A stretch of 64,000 nt of DNA from Sesamum alatum (taxonomy: Eukaryota; Streptophyta; Magnoliopsida; Lamiales; Pedaliaceae), in assembly GCA_034509735.1 (NCBI GenBank), contig JACGWO010000005.1, positions 39,710,479 through 39,774,478 on the forward strand. The letters run 5' to 3'. The translations under genes and the position numbers were made by a program. Below the pieces are notes generated by a model. The model saw only the letters and a program-made list of their open reading frames with translations, had not been told where the DNA came from and made no database searches. Position 1 is the first letter of the stretch. Each line of letters opens with the position of its first letter. Below are positions 1-10,973 of this stretch, piece after piece.

Positions 1-1515
1 AGGGTGTGAATGTAATACGTACTAGCAGGCGATACACAATACTCGATCTATGTAAATTTAATTAACGTGTAAAAGAAAAAGGTAAGCATCACTTGACCAC
101 TTGCTTTTATTTATTAATTAGAGTGTGTGCATATCAATTTAAATATAATAAAAAGAAATATAGATTAATAAAAAAGTAAAGAAAAAGTATATCTAGAGAC
201 AATTTTACCACATCAAAGATAGATAGATAAAGAGAAAGAAGAAACAAAAAAGGTGATGAGTTTGAATACTTTTCTATATTGATGACTTTTCTTGATGATT
301 TGATGAAAAAGTTGGAATTTAAGTCAAAGTAGATAGCCAATGAGCTTTCAACTTTTTCAAATGTGTCCAAATTTCTATCTCTCGTGCTGATTTTAACCAT
401 TATTAAGGCAAAAAGTTAGCAATCAAAGGCGTACTTGCCAAACACTTAAAACTGCACTTCCAAACATTTTTTTATTATTTTGTAGTTACTAACAATAATT
501 GCACAGTCGATATGTACATATAAATGTTAAAAATTATATATAAAATTATAAATATCTGATTAAAGTCTTTAGTGAAGTTAGTGCAATGTTTTCGACTATT
601 TAATGTATTCATTGAGTTTTGACAAGTGATTAAGAATATACTAAAATAAGATTAAATAATTTATTAAAAATAAAGCAGCATCTGGATTAGAATAAAATCT
701 TGATAAATGAATTTGATATTATCTTTTTAAATAAAGATAATTGTTTTAATGGACTAAAAAAATAAATCATGATAATTATTAAACCCCTCGTAAATTGTAT
801 GTAATATAGATAATAATATATAGAAAGTGTATTCACTAGCTATAATATGTTAAGAGGATGTTTCGATGATCAGCTTATAAATTCTTTAAACATAATCTCA
901 GATGTTTAATTAGAACTTACAAGATAATTGCATATAGTTTGGCAAAATATTCAAAAAAAGAATTTATAAGATGTAAAAATAAGATGTTAGGAGTTTATAA
1001 AAAAAGTAAGCAGTTACAAATTGATTTGCAAAGTCTTAACAAATTACTTCAATTGTTTTCAAAATATAAATTTGACAGTAGTAATATATGAATATAAGCA
1101 ATCATAGTTTTTCTTTAAATCCTATAAGCAATATTAAACTAAAAAGATTGTATAAATAAACATTGTGCCAAAAAAATTCTAAATTTCTTAAAAAAAACCA
1201 GTAATTCAAAACCCTAAAACAATGCAGAAATTACTTAAATAGGCAAGTTCTGCCAAACACAACTCCAATTTTGTTTTTTGGATATCTTTTTAATATTATT
1301 TAAAATTTATCACTTATCCAAAAAATAAGAATGTATTTTAATGATTAATATTGCTAAATACCATCATTATTTTTCTTTCTTTTTTTTTAAATTTGGAATA
1401 AATTATTACACTTAAATTTAGAAAAACAAAAGATCTAATTAAGGGATGATAATTATTAATTAGTATTTCTAAAATAATAATAATACAAATGGGTAATTAC
1501 GAATTTGCCACTGAC
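1..1515. other. AT-rich non-coding stretch downstream of purine permease exon 1
   Basis: This is either intron 1 of the purine permease or intergenic DNA. I see no exon of that family on the minus strand. The open frame at 134-400 (minus) is rich in F, L, Y, N and S, resembles no family I know, and reads like translated AT-rich DNA. A stretch around 860-1010 has the scattered 'cttataa/agatgtt' pattern of degraded MITE-like repeats. Confidence 0.5.
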
Positions 1516-2241
1516 CTGGAAGTCCTTGTTAATGATCATCCCCACCGTGCAAACCAGCGTGGCGAAGAAACACATGACCAACTGAATCTCCATAACCAGC
1601 GTGTAGGTTACTGCTTGTTTCGCCTTCTTGTACGTGTACTCCACCACCGGCAGAACTAGCCCGTACACCACCGCCGCCGCCACCGTCATGAAAAACCCCA
1701 TCAGATACTCCTTGTTCGACTCCCCCTTCGGCCGGTCCCCGCTCGTGTGAAGCCCTAAGACCGCCGCTCCCACCGTCAACAGCACCACCGCGTTTACCGA
1801 GTACGCCGTGAACTTCTGCTTCACGAGGAAGTACGCGAACACCGCCGTGAACGCCAGCTGCGACGCGATGATGAGGGCGGAGGTGGAGACGGGGAGCTTA
1901 GCCACACCATATGCGTACAAGTAGTCGTCGAACCCTGTTAGGATTCCGATGACCGCCGCCGCAAGGCACAGGCGGGGCTTCATGAGGATGAGCCTCGCCT
2001 CGGGATCGGCCTTACGGCGGCGTGTGTAGGAGACGATGAGTGGAATGAGTATGACAGGCCATCCCGCAGTTTCCAGCCAGCTGGAAAACCATACCCTCTT
2101 ACCACCGTGGAGAAAGTAGAGGCGCATAATCAATGGACCACCGCAGTTGCCGATGGCCAATATTATACAATTAATGATTAGAAAGATCCTTTTCTCGACG
2201 GCGGCGACGGCGCCGGTGGCAGTGGGTTTTTCGATTTCCAT
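1516..2241 (-). CDS. Purine permease (PUP family), first exon only
   Basis: Encodes the N-terminal 242 residues of a plant purine permease, a plasma-membrane proton-coupled carrier for adenine, cytokinins and related compounds in the drug/metabolite transporter superfamily. The family signature [18 protein letters not shown] lies near residues 45-63, and [20 protein letters not shown] near 104-123. About seven hydrophobic segments are visible. The coding block is GC-rich compared with its AT-rich surroundings. I end the exon at 1516 because a CAG|GT donor follows NKDFQ, at the point where family members usually continue with the C-terminal three transmembrane segments. No matching second exon is visible between 1 and 1515. 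Family proteins are about 350-390 residues, so either the intron runs past the window edge or the gene is truncated. Family assignment is firm; substrate is not known. Confidence 0.85.
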
Positions 2242-2569
2242 GAATTCTGATTATCCAAACTTTGTGCAATCAAGAGCTATAGCTCGATTACCACCGGTAG
2301 TATGAAACGCAGTGTTGGTGGTCTGAGACTCGCAGTGTTGTTTATATATCCAGACAAACTGGTCATTGTAAAAGACAATGCACAGACGTAAGGAACTAAG
2401 GATAATTAACTCAAAGAGTTTCGGTCTTGTTTGTATTCGACTTCAAGTATTCATTAATTATCGATTATAGCAAAATTATATTTTTGGTCCAAAAGATAGG
2501 GAAATATATTTAGTTCTCTAATGGAATTAAATGTGTTAAATTTTTCTCAATTTTGGGATAATTTTGTTG

Positions 2570-2896
2570 GAGAAAATTGTAACTTTGGTACCAAAATGTA
2601 GAGTGATTTGTAATATTAGTCCTATACTTTTTGAAATAGCCAATATTAATCTCATACTTTAGAAATTATTGCAAAATTAGTCCCATTTAGTAATATTAGT
2701 CCCACACTTTAGAAAAATATAGCAAAATTAGTCCCAAATGCTGCAAAGTTAGTCCCAAAAATTGTAATTTTTTTTACGATGGGACTAATTTTGCAATATT
2801 TTCCTAAAGTGTGAGAGTAATATTGGCTATATCAGGAAGTCTGAGACTAATAAGGTAAACAACCATATACTTTGGAATTAAAATTATAATTTTCTC
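2570..2896. repeat. Fold-back (inverted repeat) element
   Basis: The left arm starts with gagaaaattgtaactttgg. The right arm ends in its imperfect reverse complement, and inner blocks such as 'gcaaaattagtccc' / 'gggactaattttgc' also pair. The 'actaatattggctat' motif recurs in both orientations. This is a non-coding MITE-like hairpin with no open reading frame. Superfamily not determined. Confidence 0.6.
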
Positions 2897-3399
2897 ATTT
2901 TTTATGAATATTGTGTAAAGTATATATAGGACTAAATATGTTGAGTTTTTTCAATTTTGAAACCATTTTAAAAGTTTCGTAAAGAGAAAGTGTTGAACCC
3001 CATTCTATAGGACTAAAAGTGAAATTTTGGGACCATTTTATAGGACTAAAAGTGTAATTTCACCTATCGATTCTATACTATTTCAATTTGTAAAATCATC
3101 TTTGGTTGGACATTTTTTTGTGAAAATTGATACATATACTAAAAAATTGGACATTATCAATTATTTTTTACCTTTTATATATGAGAATAATTAAATTCTA
3201 ATTTAATCATACATTTAATTCTTCTTTAAAAAAAAAAAACACTAAAAATGCATAAGAAATTTCAACGTAAGGTGGAGCGGTCAGAATCAAGAGAGCACTT
3301 AGAGATATGTGGGACTTGGGGTCCAGACCAAAACATGTTCTAGGGTGCACATGCCTTACCATGTTATACTCCAATTCAAAAGTGTGTTGTAAATTGATA

Positions 3400-3893
3400 A
3401 CTTTGGTTTAAAAATATGAAATTACACTTTTTTTAAAAAAATATTTTTAAATTATACTTACAGTCCTTCCAAAAAAATTCAATTCACACATGAACCCCTT
3501 TCGTTAGGAGTGCGATGGAAAATGTTGACATCAACAACAAAAATTGCATAAAATTTTAATTTTACTTTCTAATTTAACATTCTTATGAATATTTTTGCAC
3601 TTATAGGAGGATAAATATAATTTATATATATATATGGAGTAGGTTAACATCATTATATTTTTTTCCTTATAAATATAATTATTACGTAAGAATGTTAAAT
3701 GGGGGAGTAAAATGAGAAACTTATGTAATTTTTTTTTTTTTTTTTTTTGCTGATAGTACTTGTCGTCCAATACCTAATGAAAGGAGATCGGGAATACACG
3801 GTGAATTTTTGAAAGGGGTGTAAGTATCATTTTGAAACATTTTTGGAGGAATGTATAATTTTACATTTTAAGAGGGGGTCTAAGTGCAATTAA
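3400..3893. repeat. Fold-back element, copy A of a family also seen at 43.9-44.8 kb
   Basis: Left part: aaattacac followed by tttt-rich sequence and 'ggaaaatgttgacatcaac'. The right part is an imperfect reverse complement ending 'gtataattttacattttaagagggggtctaagtgcaattaa'-like sequence. The same order of motifs occurs in the element at 43941-44800, including the shared phrase ggaaaatgttgacatca. This copy lacks the MITE that interrupts the other one. Non-coding; the open frame at 3531-3770 is a by-product of poly-T/poly-A runs. Confidence 0.6.
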
Positions 3894-5448
3894 CCCTATA
3901 TATATAGAGAGATATATATCCATACAAATATAAAAAGATAATCCCATTTTTTTCTCACAAAGAGCGGTTACTTACACCACGATAATATTTTTTTGTTATG
4001 CTAAAATACCCCTAAGTTGTTTCTTTTCTTTCTTTGAAATGGGATATGTTGGTTTATATATTTATATATATATTATTTATAATATATTTTTTTAAAATAT
4101 GAAATATTATTTATTATATGCACGCAGAGACGACATGCCACGTCGACCAGTGATAAATAAATCATACTGTAATAAAAACACTAGTTCAAAATTAACGGTA
4201 TGAATTGAGAACGATCAATTAAATAATCAAACACGGCAAATTCCCAGTGTAGCCTAAAAATATGGTCGAAATTAGGGGTCACAATTGGACCCGTACTGCA
4301 TAGGACCCGCCCCTAATGGGGGCGGGCCTGGGTCCAAAAAAATGAAGGCGGATATGTGAATAAAATATTATATCATTTTATTTATTTATTATTAGGTACT
4401 TGTTCAAGAGTTGATGAATTAAAAAATTATCTCACAATACTTGACGACGAGAAATAGGAAAAGGTTGTTACTAATGTATAATTACTATGAATTGTTTGAG
4501 TTGTTTTGTGATGAACAATTTTATTTGTACGTGAATATTTATTTTTTGGTGGACTTCAATATTTGAATTAAATCATGAATAATTTTCTTTATAATTGACA
4601 TGTTGAATTATATATATATATATATAGAACAAACGAAAAGAATACGAAAATAAACATAATCAGGTCTATCAGGTTAAACCCATTCCGATACAAAACCCGT
4701 CAGAGCAGGGCAGGGCAAGTCCCGAATCCTTCTCAAAATTGGCGGGATGGGGCCCCAATCCACCCAAACCCGCCTCGTTGCCATCTCCAATTGAAATCAA
4801 CGAGATGTGAACAAAAACGTCATTTATCCCCCACCTGCCAATATATATATATATACTAAATGAGATCATGTATATGCCCTCTTTTGGATCTTGAAGGCGA
4901 CCTTTTTAAGGAGAAAGGAGAAAGGAGAAAGAAGAAAAAAGAACTGCTTCAGCCAGATTGAGTTGTCGTGCTTAGGTTGATTCGAGCATCACATTATTTC
5001 TTAAAATCAATATCTATACTACTTTTACGTTGTAGTTTATTTCTTTCCTTAGAAAAAATAAAAATAAAATTTGATCACAATAGTAATTTTAATATTCTTT
5101 TGTAATATCACAATTACATTTTTTATTTCTCTCAATCCACTATATTGTATGTTTCTTTTTCTCGCAAACTTTGGTACTTTTGATAAACTCATAATTATAT
5201 TTTTTTTTTGTCTCACCTCACTCCACTGCACGCTTCTTTCTTCTCACAAACTTTTTTATTTTTCCTCCCCTCACTCCACTTTGTTTCTTAATTTCCACTA
5301 TTTATTTTTCTCTTTATTTCACACCATGATTCTTTATTATATGCTTTGAAGAACGACATGGGTAAATTGTGAAAGAGAACCTGTTATTATACCAATTAAT
5401 GAATATCTAAATTTATCATTCAATTCAATCTATCCCTATAATAAATTT

Positions 5449-5453
5449 GGTTA
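5449..5453 (+). repeat. 5-bp target-site duplication (left), GGTTA
   Basis: GGTTA stands directly before the left LTR and is repeated at 10974-10978 directly after the right LTR. A 5-bp duplication is the normal footprint of LTR retrotransposon integration. Confidence 0.85.
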
Positions 5454-5817
5454 TGATGGTGGTGGAAAATCCAAATTACTAAAATGCCCTCGAGCTGTCA
5501 AGGAATCTACAAAAATGCCATCAATGGAAGTTGACGGCGGTTACTCGAAGGTGGTTACAAAAGTAGTGGGGGATGCCAAATTACCAAGGCGCCCTCAGTA
5601 ATTAGATCCAGGCCGTTAGATTGAGGGTAGTTGATGGACGATATTTTATTTTCATCCCGTGTAATTTACTATAAATAGGAGGAGAAATTCATTTGTAAAG
5701 AGAGGTGAAATTCATTAATAGAGATCAATCTTTCTACTTTCTACTTTCGCATTACCTCGCGAGGTCACTTCGAGCTACCGTGGCTAGACTAATCACTTCC
5801 CGAATCACACACCATCA
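5454..5817 (+). repeat. Left LTR
   Basis: Begins TGATGG and ends CCATCA, giving canonical TG...CA ends. It contains a TATA box at 5670-5677 (TATAAATA). The right LTR matches it throughout except for an internal deletion. The LTR is 364 bp. Confidence 0.9.
5670..5677 (+). promoter_or_regulatory. TATA box of left LTR
   Basis: TATAAATA in the context CTATAAATAGG, in the LTR about 150 bp before its 3' end, where the U3/R boundary is expected. It is absent from the right LTR because of a deletion. Confidence 0.6.
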
Positions 5818-5820
5818 GCT

Positions 5821-5838
5821 TGGCGCCGTTTGCGGGAA
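5821..5838 (+). other. Primer binding site of the retrotransposon
   Basis: TGGCGCCGTTTGCGGGAA lies three bases after the left LTR. The TGGCGCCGTT core is the usual primer binding site of many plant Ty3/gypsy elements, complementary to a tRNA 3' end. Confidence 0.8.
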
Positions 5839-5852
5839 TCTTAGTCTAGGCA

Positions 5853-7313
5853 TTGAAGATGAATACTCGTTTGAGGGTGAGGAGTGCGAACGTGGGGCAA
5901 GAGGAACCCGAGAAAGGAAGGGAAGAGCACGAGCAAGGCGCCTTGGAGACTCCACCAGCGCACGGCCAGCAGGAGGAGAGGCAAGGCGACGCCTTCGAGA
6001 ATCCACCAGCGCTCCGGCCAGCCGGAGGAGAGACAAGGCCAAGGCCACGCCTTGGAGAGTCCACCAGGGCACAACCAGTGGAAGGAGAGGCAAGGCCACA
6101 CCTTGGAGAATCCACCAGTGCAGCAGGAGGAGAGGCAAGGCCAAGGTTGCTCCTTGGAGAGTCCACCCACACACAGCCAGCGGAAGGAGAGACAGGAGGA
6201 GGCCGAGGTTCCACCTCCACCCTCAGTTATTCAGATAACTCCCAAGGCTCTTCGCTAGTTGGTGAAGGATGCATCCGCCCAAGCAGCAGAAGAGCCCTAG
6301 CCCAGTATGTAGCTGGATGCGCGCTACCTCCACGACCCCCTCACAATCCTCGCAAAGGCCTAGACACTCCCTTGACGCCCAAGGACGATGAGCAGAGGAC
6401 CGAGGACGCCTTCGAAGGCGTGGACTGCAAGGAGAAAGTTAGCAGAAATGCCACGCAGCGAGAGGACAACTTTTACCCCTCGCATCCTCGAAGGGGTGCG
6501 GGTGAAGAAGGTTACTTCCTACATCCTCCGCAGGGGATACGCGAAGGCAACTACTTTCCACCTCGTCGCCAAGAGGAAATGCCGACAGCACAAGAAGAAG
6601 GATACCACGAGATGGGAGTCCCTCCCCCACATGTTTTCCCGAATTCTTTGGGACCTCCAAAATACCCATAGCGACCTTTGGCAATAGCACCTCCGTGGCG
6701 GAGTCCCTTCGCCCCCCACATACTAGCAGAAGCCATCCATTCAGGGATCAGGATCCCGAGCCTGGATGAGTACAACGGAGTAGGGGATCCTCAGGATCAC
6801 TTTGATCGCTTCATGGCTAGGGCAGATCTGCTGGACATTAGCGACGCATCATATTGTAAATTGTTTCGGACTACCCTCACGGGGAAGGTAATAGCGTGGT
6901 TCAACCACCTACCTCCAAGGACTATCAAATCATTCGAGCAACTCTCTTAGCGCTTTGTGCACCATTTCGCGATAAATAGGCGATATCCCAAGACCACTTC
7001 GTATTTGTTTACAATAGTCCAGCGGGAAAACGAGAGCTTGAGGGAGTATGTGCGACGCTTTTCGGAGGCTGTTATGGAAATCCCCCACGTGAACCCAGAC
7101 CTTTTGGTGAGCATCATGCATCAGAATCTAAGGAGAAGTCGATTCCAGGAGTCGATTGATGGAAAGCCCCCTTCCTCACAAGAGGAGTTATTACTAAGAG
7201 CCGAGAAGTATATTAGAATCGAGGAGTTGGCAGTTTCGCGACCAACAAGATCCGTTAGAGCGGAGGGCCATGGAGGAAGAGAAAGGGGTTCCCCTTACGA
7301 CAGAAGGAAGTAA
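5853..7313 (+). pseudogene. Retrotransposon gag, broken by in-frame stops
   Basis: One reading frame from 5853 to 7313 is interrupted by TAG at 6669-6671 and TAG at 6948-6950. The N-terminal third is a low-complexity tandem repeat. From about 6700 it is a typical plant gypsy gag core: DEYNGVGDPQDHFDRFMARADL, then the W-F/L-P region (IAWFNHLPP) and, after the second stop, ESLREYVRRFSEAVMEI. After 7313 the homologous frame continues only in another phase (7270-7458), so a frameshift is also present. It would have built the virus-like particle. No functional capsid protein can come from this copy without readthrough. Confidence 0.85.
5925..6200 (+). repeat. Tandem ~50-bp repeats inside gag N-terminal region
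   Basis: About five imperfect copies of a unit built on GGAGAGGCAAGGCCA...CCTTGGAGA.TCCACCAG. Several frames on both strands stay open across it, which makes many long shadow frames here. In the gag frame the repeats encode Pro/Glu/Arg/Gly-rich units containing GE(A/T)RP and LGEST. Confidence 0.75.
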
Positions 7314-7450
7314 GCGTGAACGCAGATATGAGCTCCCGGGGAATTCGGGTCAGTACACTCCTCGGAACGCCTCGCGAAATCAAACGCTCGATGCAGCCAA
7401 ACAACAAGGGTTGGGATCGAGGCCAAAGCACGGAGAAACGCCGCCACTTG

Positions 7451-7510
7451 AAGAATGAGGTCGAGGAGTTGATCTGAAGAAAGAATGAGGTCGAGGAGTT
7501 GATCTGAAGA
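7451..7510 (+). repeat. Exact 30-bp tandem duplication in post-gag region
   Basis: A 30-base block beginning aagaatgaggtcgaggag occurs twice in direct succession (7451-7480 and 7481-7510). It falls in the region after gag that encodes the conserved 'LKNEVEELI...GCLQEFVGRRN' segment found between gag and protease in related elements. It looks like slippage or replication-error damage. Confidence 0.85.
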
Positions 7511-7799
7511 GGTTGCTTGCAAGAATTCGTGGGCCGAAGGAATCAAGAGCTCCAGGAAACTACCTTTGTAGGCAACACATGGCACGTAGGAGTAAAGCAG
7601 GAAGCAGAACGAGTAAGCAAGGACAACCTCTCAACTACTGGTTGTTATGAGGGTTACCTCGGGAGGCCAAGTAGGAAGAGACGCGAAGTAAGTTGAAAGA
7701 GTCACAAACAGAACAAGGCAAGCTGAAGGAGTCGCGGTGAGAGCAATAGGGCGCAATGCCAACCGTGTCATCTTTGGTGAGAGTGTCGCAGAGTCGCCA

Positions 7800-8040
7800 G
7801 CGGATCCAAGAATGAGTTGGAGTGTTATGCGCTGAGCAAGGGGAGAAAGTTGGCTTACGCCGCAGGAATGACTTTTGCAAAGGTGGATAGCGACCTTCAA
7901 CTTGTGGTCAAGCAAGGAAGGCTACGAAGCTAGGGGAGCATATGACCAAGTGCTTAGCAAACATCCAAGCAGTAAGAAGGAAGCTCGGTGAGTTCACCCT
8001 AGAACAAATCCCGCGGTTATACGAGGAAGAGACGAACTAA
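7800..8040 (+). pseudogene. RNase H remnant of the retrotransposon
   Basis: In scattered frames the sequence reads DSDLQLVVKQG and then HMTKCLANIQAVRRKLGEFTLEQIPR. These correspond to the C-terminal part of gypsy RNase H: the D-S-Q-L-VV motif, then 'M..YL..v..l...F..f.l.qiPR'. Frameshifts and a stop separate the pieces. Reverse transcriptase, which should precede it, was not found. Confidence 0.6.
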
Positions 8041-8269
8041 CTCGTTAAGTCATCCAGCTCATTGGCTCCTTCAGAGAGCGAGATAATAACCCTACTAAGT
8101 CAGGAGCGACACGAAGTGGATGTGGTGTGGGAATAAGCCTTGACGGTGAAGAGTGTTTCACCAAGCTGGAAGGAGGGTCTGGAGGAAGATTGGGATTTTG
8201 CCTCAAAACTCCAAGGAGCCCCAAGAAACCCCAAGGAAGCAAGGGTAATTCAAGCTAGGGCAGCAAAGC

Positions 8270-8718
8270 TCACGATAATTGGAAGTAAGTTGCATAGGAG
8301 AGGGTTTTTTTTCTTACAAACCGCATCTTGGATACCTCGGCAGGGACTAAGCAGAGCGTGATGAGGGAGGCTGCGTGATCACTCCGGAGGTAGAGTGTTA
8401 GCATGCCAGGCCCCGCAGCGAGGACACATCTGGCCTACAGAGCGTAAGGATGCATGAAGCTTAGTGAAGAACTCCAAGGATGCCAGGAGCATGCCGACGT
8501 CATTCACGCCCCAGCAGGAGGTAGGGACCTTCGCAACACCCCGTTCGGACGGGCAGGCGGAAGTAACCAGCAGGGTAGTCTTTCAAAATTTGTGGACGAG
8601 GCTGGAGGAAGCTAAAGGAAGTTGGGTGGAAAGATTCCCGGAAGTCCTGAGGGAGTATCGAGTAACCCCGCGACAAAGCACGAGAGAGCACCCATTCAAT
8701 CTAGTCAATGAGACATAA
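8270..8718 (+). pseudogene. Integrase remnant of the retrotransposon
   Basis: The 3' part (8530-8718) encodes a clear integrase core segment: SDGQAEVTSRVVFQNLWTRLEEAKGSWVE followed by PEVLREYRVTPRQSTREHPFNLV. It includes the NGQAE-type motif (here DGQAE) and the 'W...LP..L..YR.T....T..tPF.L' block. Upstream fragments (LHRRGFFF near 8290; GHIWPTE near 8425) correspond to the zinc-binding region. The catalytic aspartates are not recognisable, so the domain is internally deleted. Confidence 0.75.
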
Positions 8719-8966
8719 AACATGGCCAAAGTGGACGCCAAATATGTATGACTGTACCAAGTCGTGGAAAATGAACGAGACGAAAATGTCCACACGCGAG
8801 GAATATTGCTAAACCTCAAGAAACGTTTTATTTAATGCTGTATATCCCTTTTTTCAAACGCTTTGTAACCCAGAATTACGGTAATGAAATGTCCACCTGC
8901 TATCTACTTGTTACAGATTCACTGTTTAAACTTTATGGCATTGGTACATTTAACATTTCATTTAAC

Positions 8967-9385
8967 AAAAGAGGGGGATGGCCCCTCACACTAACACTCT
9001 TGAAGGGGGATTGCCCCTCACATTGACACTTTATTTAAAAGAGGGGGATGACCCCACACATTAATATTTCACCTAAAATAGGGGGATGACCCCTCACCTT
9101 AATATCTTGTTTATAAGAGGGGGACTGCCCCTCACAGTAATATTTCATCTAAAAGAGGGGGATGGCCACTCACGTTAATATTTACCTAAAAGAGGGGGAT
9201 GTCCCCTCACCTTAATATCTTGTTTGAAAGAGAGGGATGGCCCCTCACGCTGACATTTTATCCAAAAATAGGGGGGTTGCCCTTCACCTTGATATTTAGT
9301 TCAACACTTTGTTTATAAGATATTTAGTTTAATATTTTGCTTATAAGAGAGGGATTGCCCCTTACATTTGAAATTTAGTTCGAGA
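8967..9385 (+). repeat. ~37-bp tandem repeat in retrotransposon 3' non-coding zone
   Basis: About ten imperfect units of 28-51 bp, mostly 35-38, follow the pattern aaaagagggggatggcccct-cac-ttaatatttcattt. Each unit has a short self-complementary core (gaggggNNNNgcccctc) able to form a hairpin. The array lies between integrase and the right LTR and ends in degenerate copies near 9380. Confidence 0.85.
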
Positions 9386-9389
9386 AGAA

Positions 9390-10680
9390 ACAACTTAATA
9401 TAATGAGCAATGGGGGAACGAAGTTTGATAACATATAAAATAAACCCTTAAGAAGTTACTCAAAAATGACAAAGACCTCCCACAAAGGTCCAAGAGTGTT
9501 CCAACCAAGGGAACTTCTACAGAGCTTCCAAAAGGCCCAGCGGGACGCACCGCGGCGCAACTTGACGCAACGCGATATATGGTGCGACACAAATTCAACA
9601 TAACGCGTCGCAGCGCGAGGTGATACAAATGTGACGCAACGCAACGCAATCACAAATAGTCATCAAAGGGGCAAGGTCCCCCTCACTTCCATGGCGGCAT
9701 ACGAGGTTGCAGAGGATGAGGGAGCGAGCAACCTCATCTCCTTTCCTTAACGAAAGGCGAGACTCGGACTCGTGAATCGTGCTTGCAAACACACTAAGCC
9801 TCTAGAAAAAATTTTACAACTGTGGAGAGGAAGGGTTAGAAGAACGAGTCCTTAACAACTCTCCTAAGGATAAACAAAATATCGAAAAGCCACAAGAGAT
9901 GAAGTGGCACCAAGATCCCGCAACGCCGGAAGAAACTCTTCAAAGTACGCGAAAGAATTAGAAGCGAAGTGGCTGACGCGCGACATCGAGGTCTGAAACG
10001 GGGGGCTTGCGCTATCGAAGAAAATCGAGGAGTTTCCAACTTTTTCCTAGTTTTAATTTCTGGAAAAATCTAGCAAATCAGATGAACGTTCTTGGTGCCC
10101 TAAACCAAAATCACTCCGTGATCAAAATCGACCACCTCAGCAAGCAAGAGAGGAAGAAGGAGGGGCAACAAGACACCCTTGGCCGAGATTCGACCGAGGC
10201 GGGGGGCCTCGGCTAGATTCCAGCTGAGGCACGCCTCAGCCATGCCACAATCCACGATCGACAGTCCCCCGACGGCGCCTCATTGGACATTCTCTTAAAG
10301 TGCGTGACATCCTAAAATTCTTTCGGACTGGCGAATTGTTTTTGTTTTTCCAGATTAACGAAGGATGACTTTTAGAAGTCTAAAAACGAAAACTACTGCA
10401 AGAAAAGAGATGAAAAGTCACATATTCGTACCAACTCGTTTCGATATTTTTTCTGGAATGTGGCTGAAACCAAGAAGACAAGGAATCCCAGCAAGGGAAG
10501 GAGTTGAACCAAGAAAAGTCTCAAAAGGAAAAGAGCCACAGTAGAAGATGAATTTGTGCCAAGAGGAATCCCAGAAGAGAAAAGATTCCACATCAGAAAG
10601 GAGCATCATCAATAAGAGGAAGATGAATCAAAATCAAATTATCTGTTAGAACTTCCAAATTTTCCAGAAGCATTTGGAAG
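9390..10680 (+). other. 3' non-coding region of the retrotransposon
   Basis: No gene recognised. The segment 9530-9660 is rich in CGC/GCG and alternates 'cgcaacgcgac'. The segment 10170-10270 has gccgag/ctcggc inverted motifs. Minus-strand open frames at 9395-9792 resemble no known protein. A purine-rich tract (aagttggggggcta, 10678-10691) directly precedes the right LTR and probably served as the polypurine tract. Confidence 0.5.
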
Positions 10681-10692
10681 TTGGGGGGCTAC

Positions 10693-10973
10693 CGATGGTG
10701 CTAGGAAACCCAAATACTAAAATGCCCTCGAGCTGCCAAGGAATCTACAAAAATACTATCAATGGAAGTTGACGGCAGTTACTCGAAAGTGGTTACAAAA
10801 GTAGTGGGGGATGCCAAATTACCAAGGCGCCCTCAGCAATTAGATCAATTTGTAAAGAGAGGTGAAATTCATTAATAGAGATCAATTTTCTACTTTCTAC
10901 TTTTGCATTACCTCGCGACGTCACTTCGAGCTACCGTGTCTAGACTAATCACTTCTCGAATCACACACCATTA
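10693..10973 (+). repeat. Right LTR, internally deleted
   Basis: Matches the left LTR but starts CGATGG and ends CCATTA, so both terminal TG/CA dinucleotides have mutated by single transitions. An ~83-bp block present in the left copy, including its TATA box, is missing between 'attagatc' and 'atttgtaaag'. Confidence 0.9.

Larger units (their letters stand above)
2242..5453. other. Intergenic repeat-rich region between purine permease and LTR element
   Basis: No gene recognised. It holds two fold-back repeats (listed separately) and a GC-rich pair of blocks at about 4265-4335 and 4675-4795. Those blocks are rich in gggcggg/cccgcc motifs, with CAATTGGA near both outer ends in inverted orientation, suggesting a degraded non-autonomous DNA transposon. 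Between 5060 and 5340 lies pyrimidine-rich sequence repeating a 'tctcacctcactccact...tttctt' theme every roughly 70-80 bp. The same theme resumes right after the LTR element at 10985. Confidence 0.5.
5454..10973 (+). mobile_element. Degenerate Ty3/gypsy-type LTR retrotransposon, 5.5 kb
   Basis: A complete-length but dead element: left LTR 5454-5817, primer binding site, gag, remnants of RNase H and integrase, a 3' tandem-repeat zone, and right LTR 10693-10973, all flanked by GGTTA. The order RNase H then integrase, and the form of gag, fit Ty3/gypsy (Metaviridae-like plant elements). Protease and reverse transcriptase are not recognisable, so most of pol between gag and RNase H has been deleted. 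Gag carries in-frame stops. The two LTRs differ at about 15 positions by eye over the 281 bp they share, many of them C/T or A/G, plus an ~83-bp deletion in the right copy. The insertion is therefore not recent. It sits inside a pyrimidine-rich repeat whose two halves flank it. Confidence 0.9.

Noticed and set aside
5815..6220. Several long minus-strand frames opposite the retrotransposon gag
   Set aside because: They arise because the GC-rich tandem repeat lacks stops in several frames; their translations are low-complexity and unrelated to known proteins.
8967..9385. CRISPR-like array (regular short repeats)
   Set aside because: Plant nuclear DNA, no unique spacers, repeats degenerate and contiguous, located inside an LTR retrotransposon.
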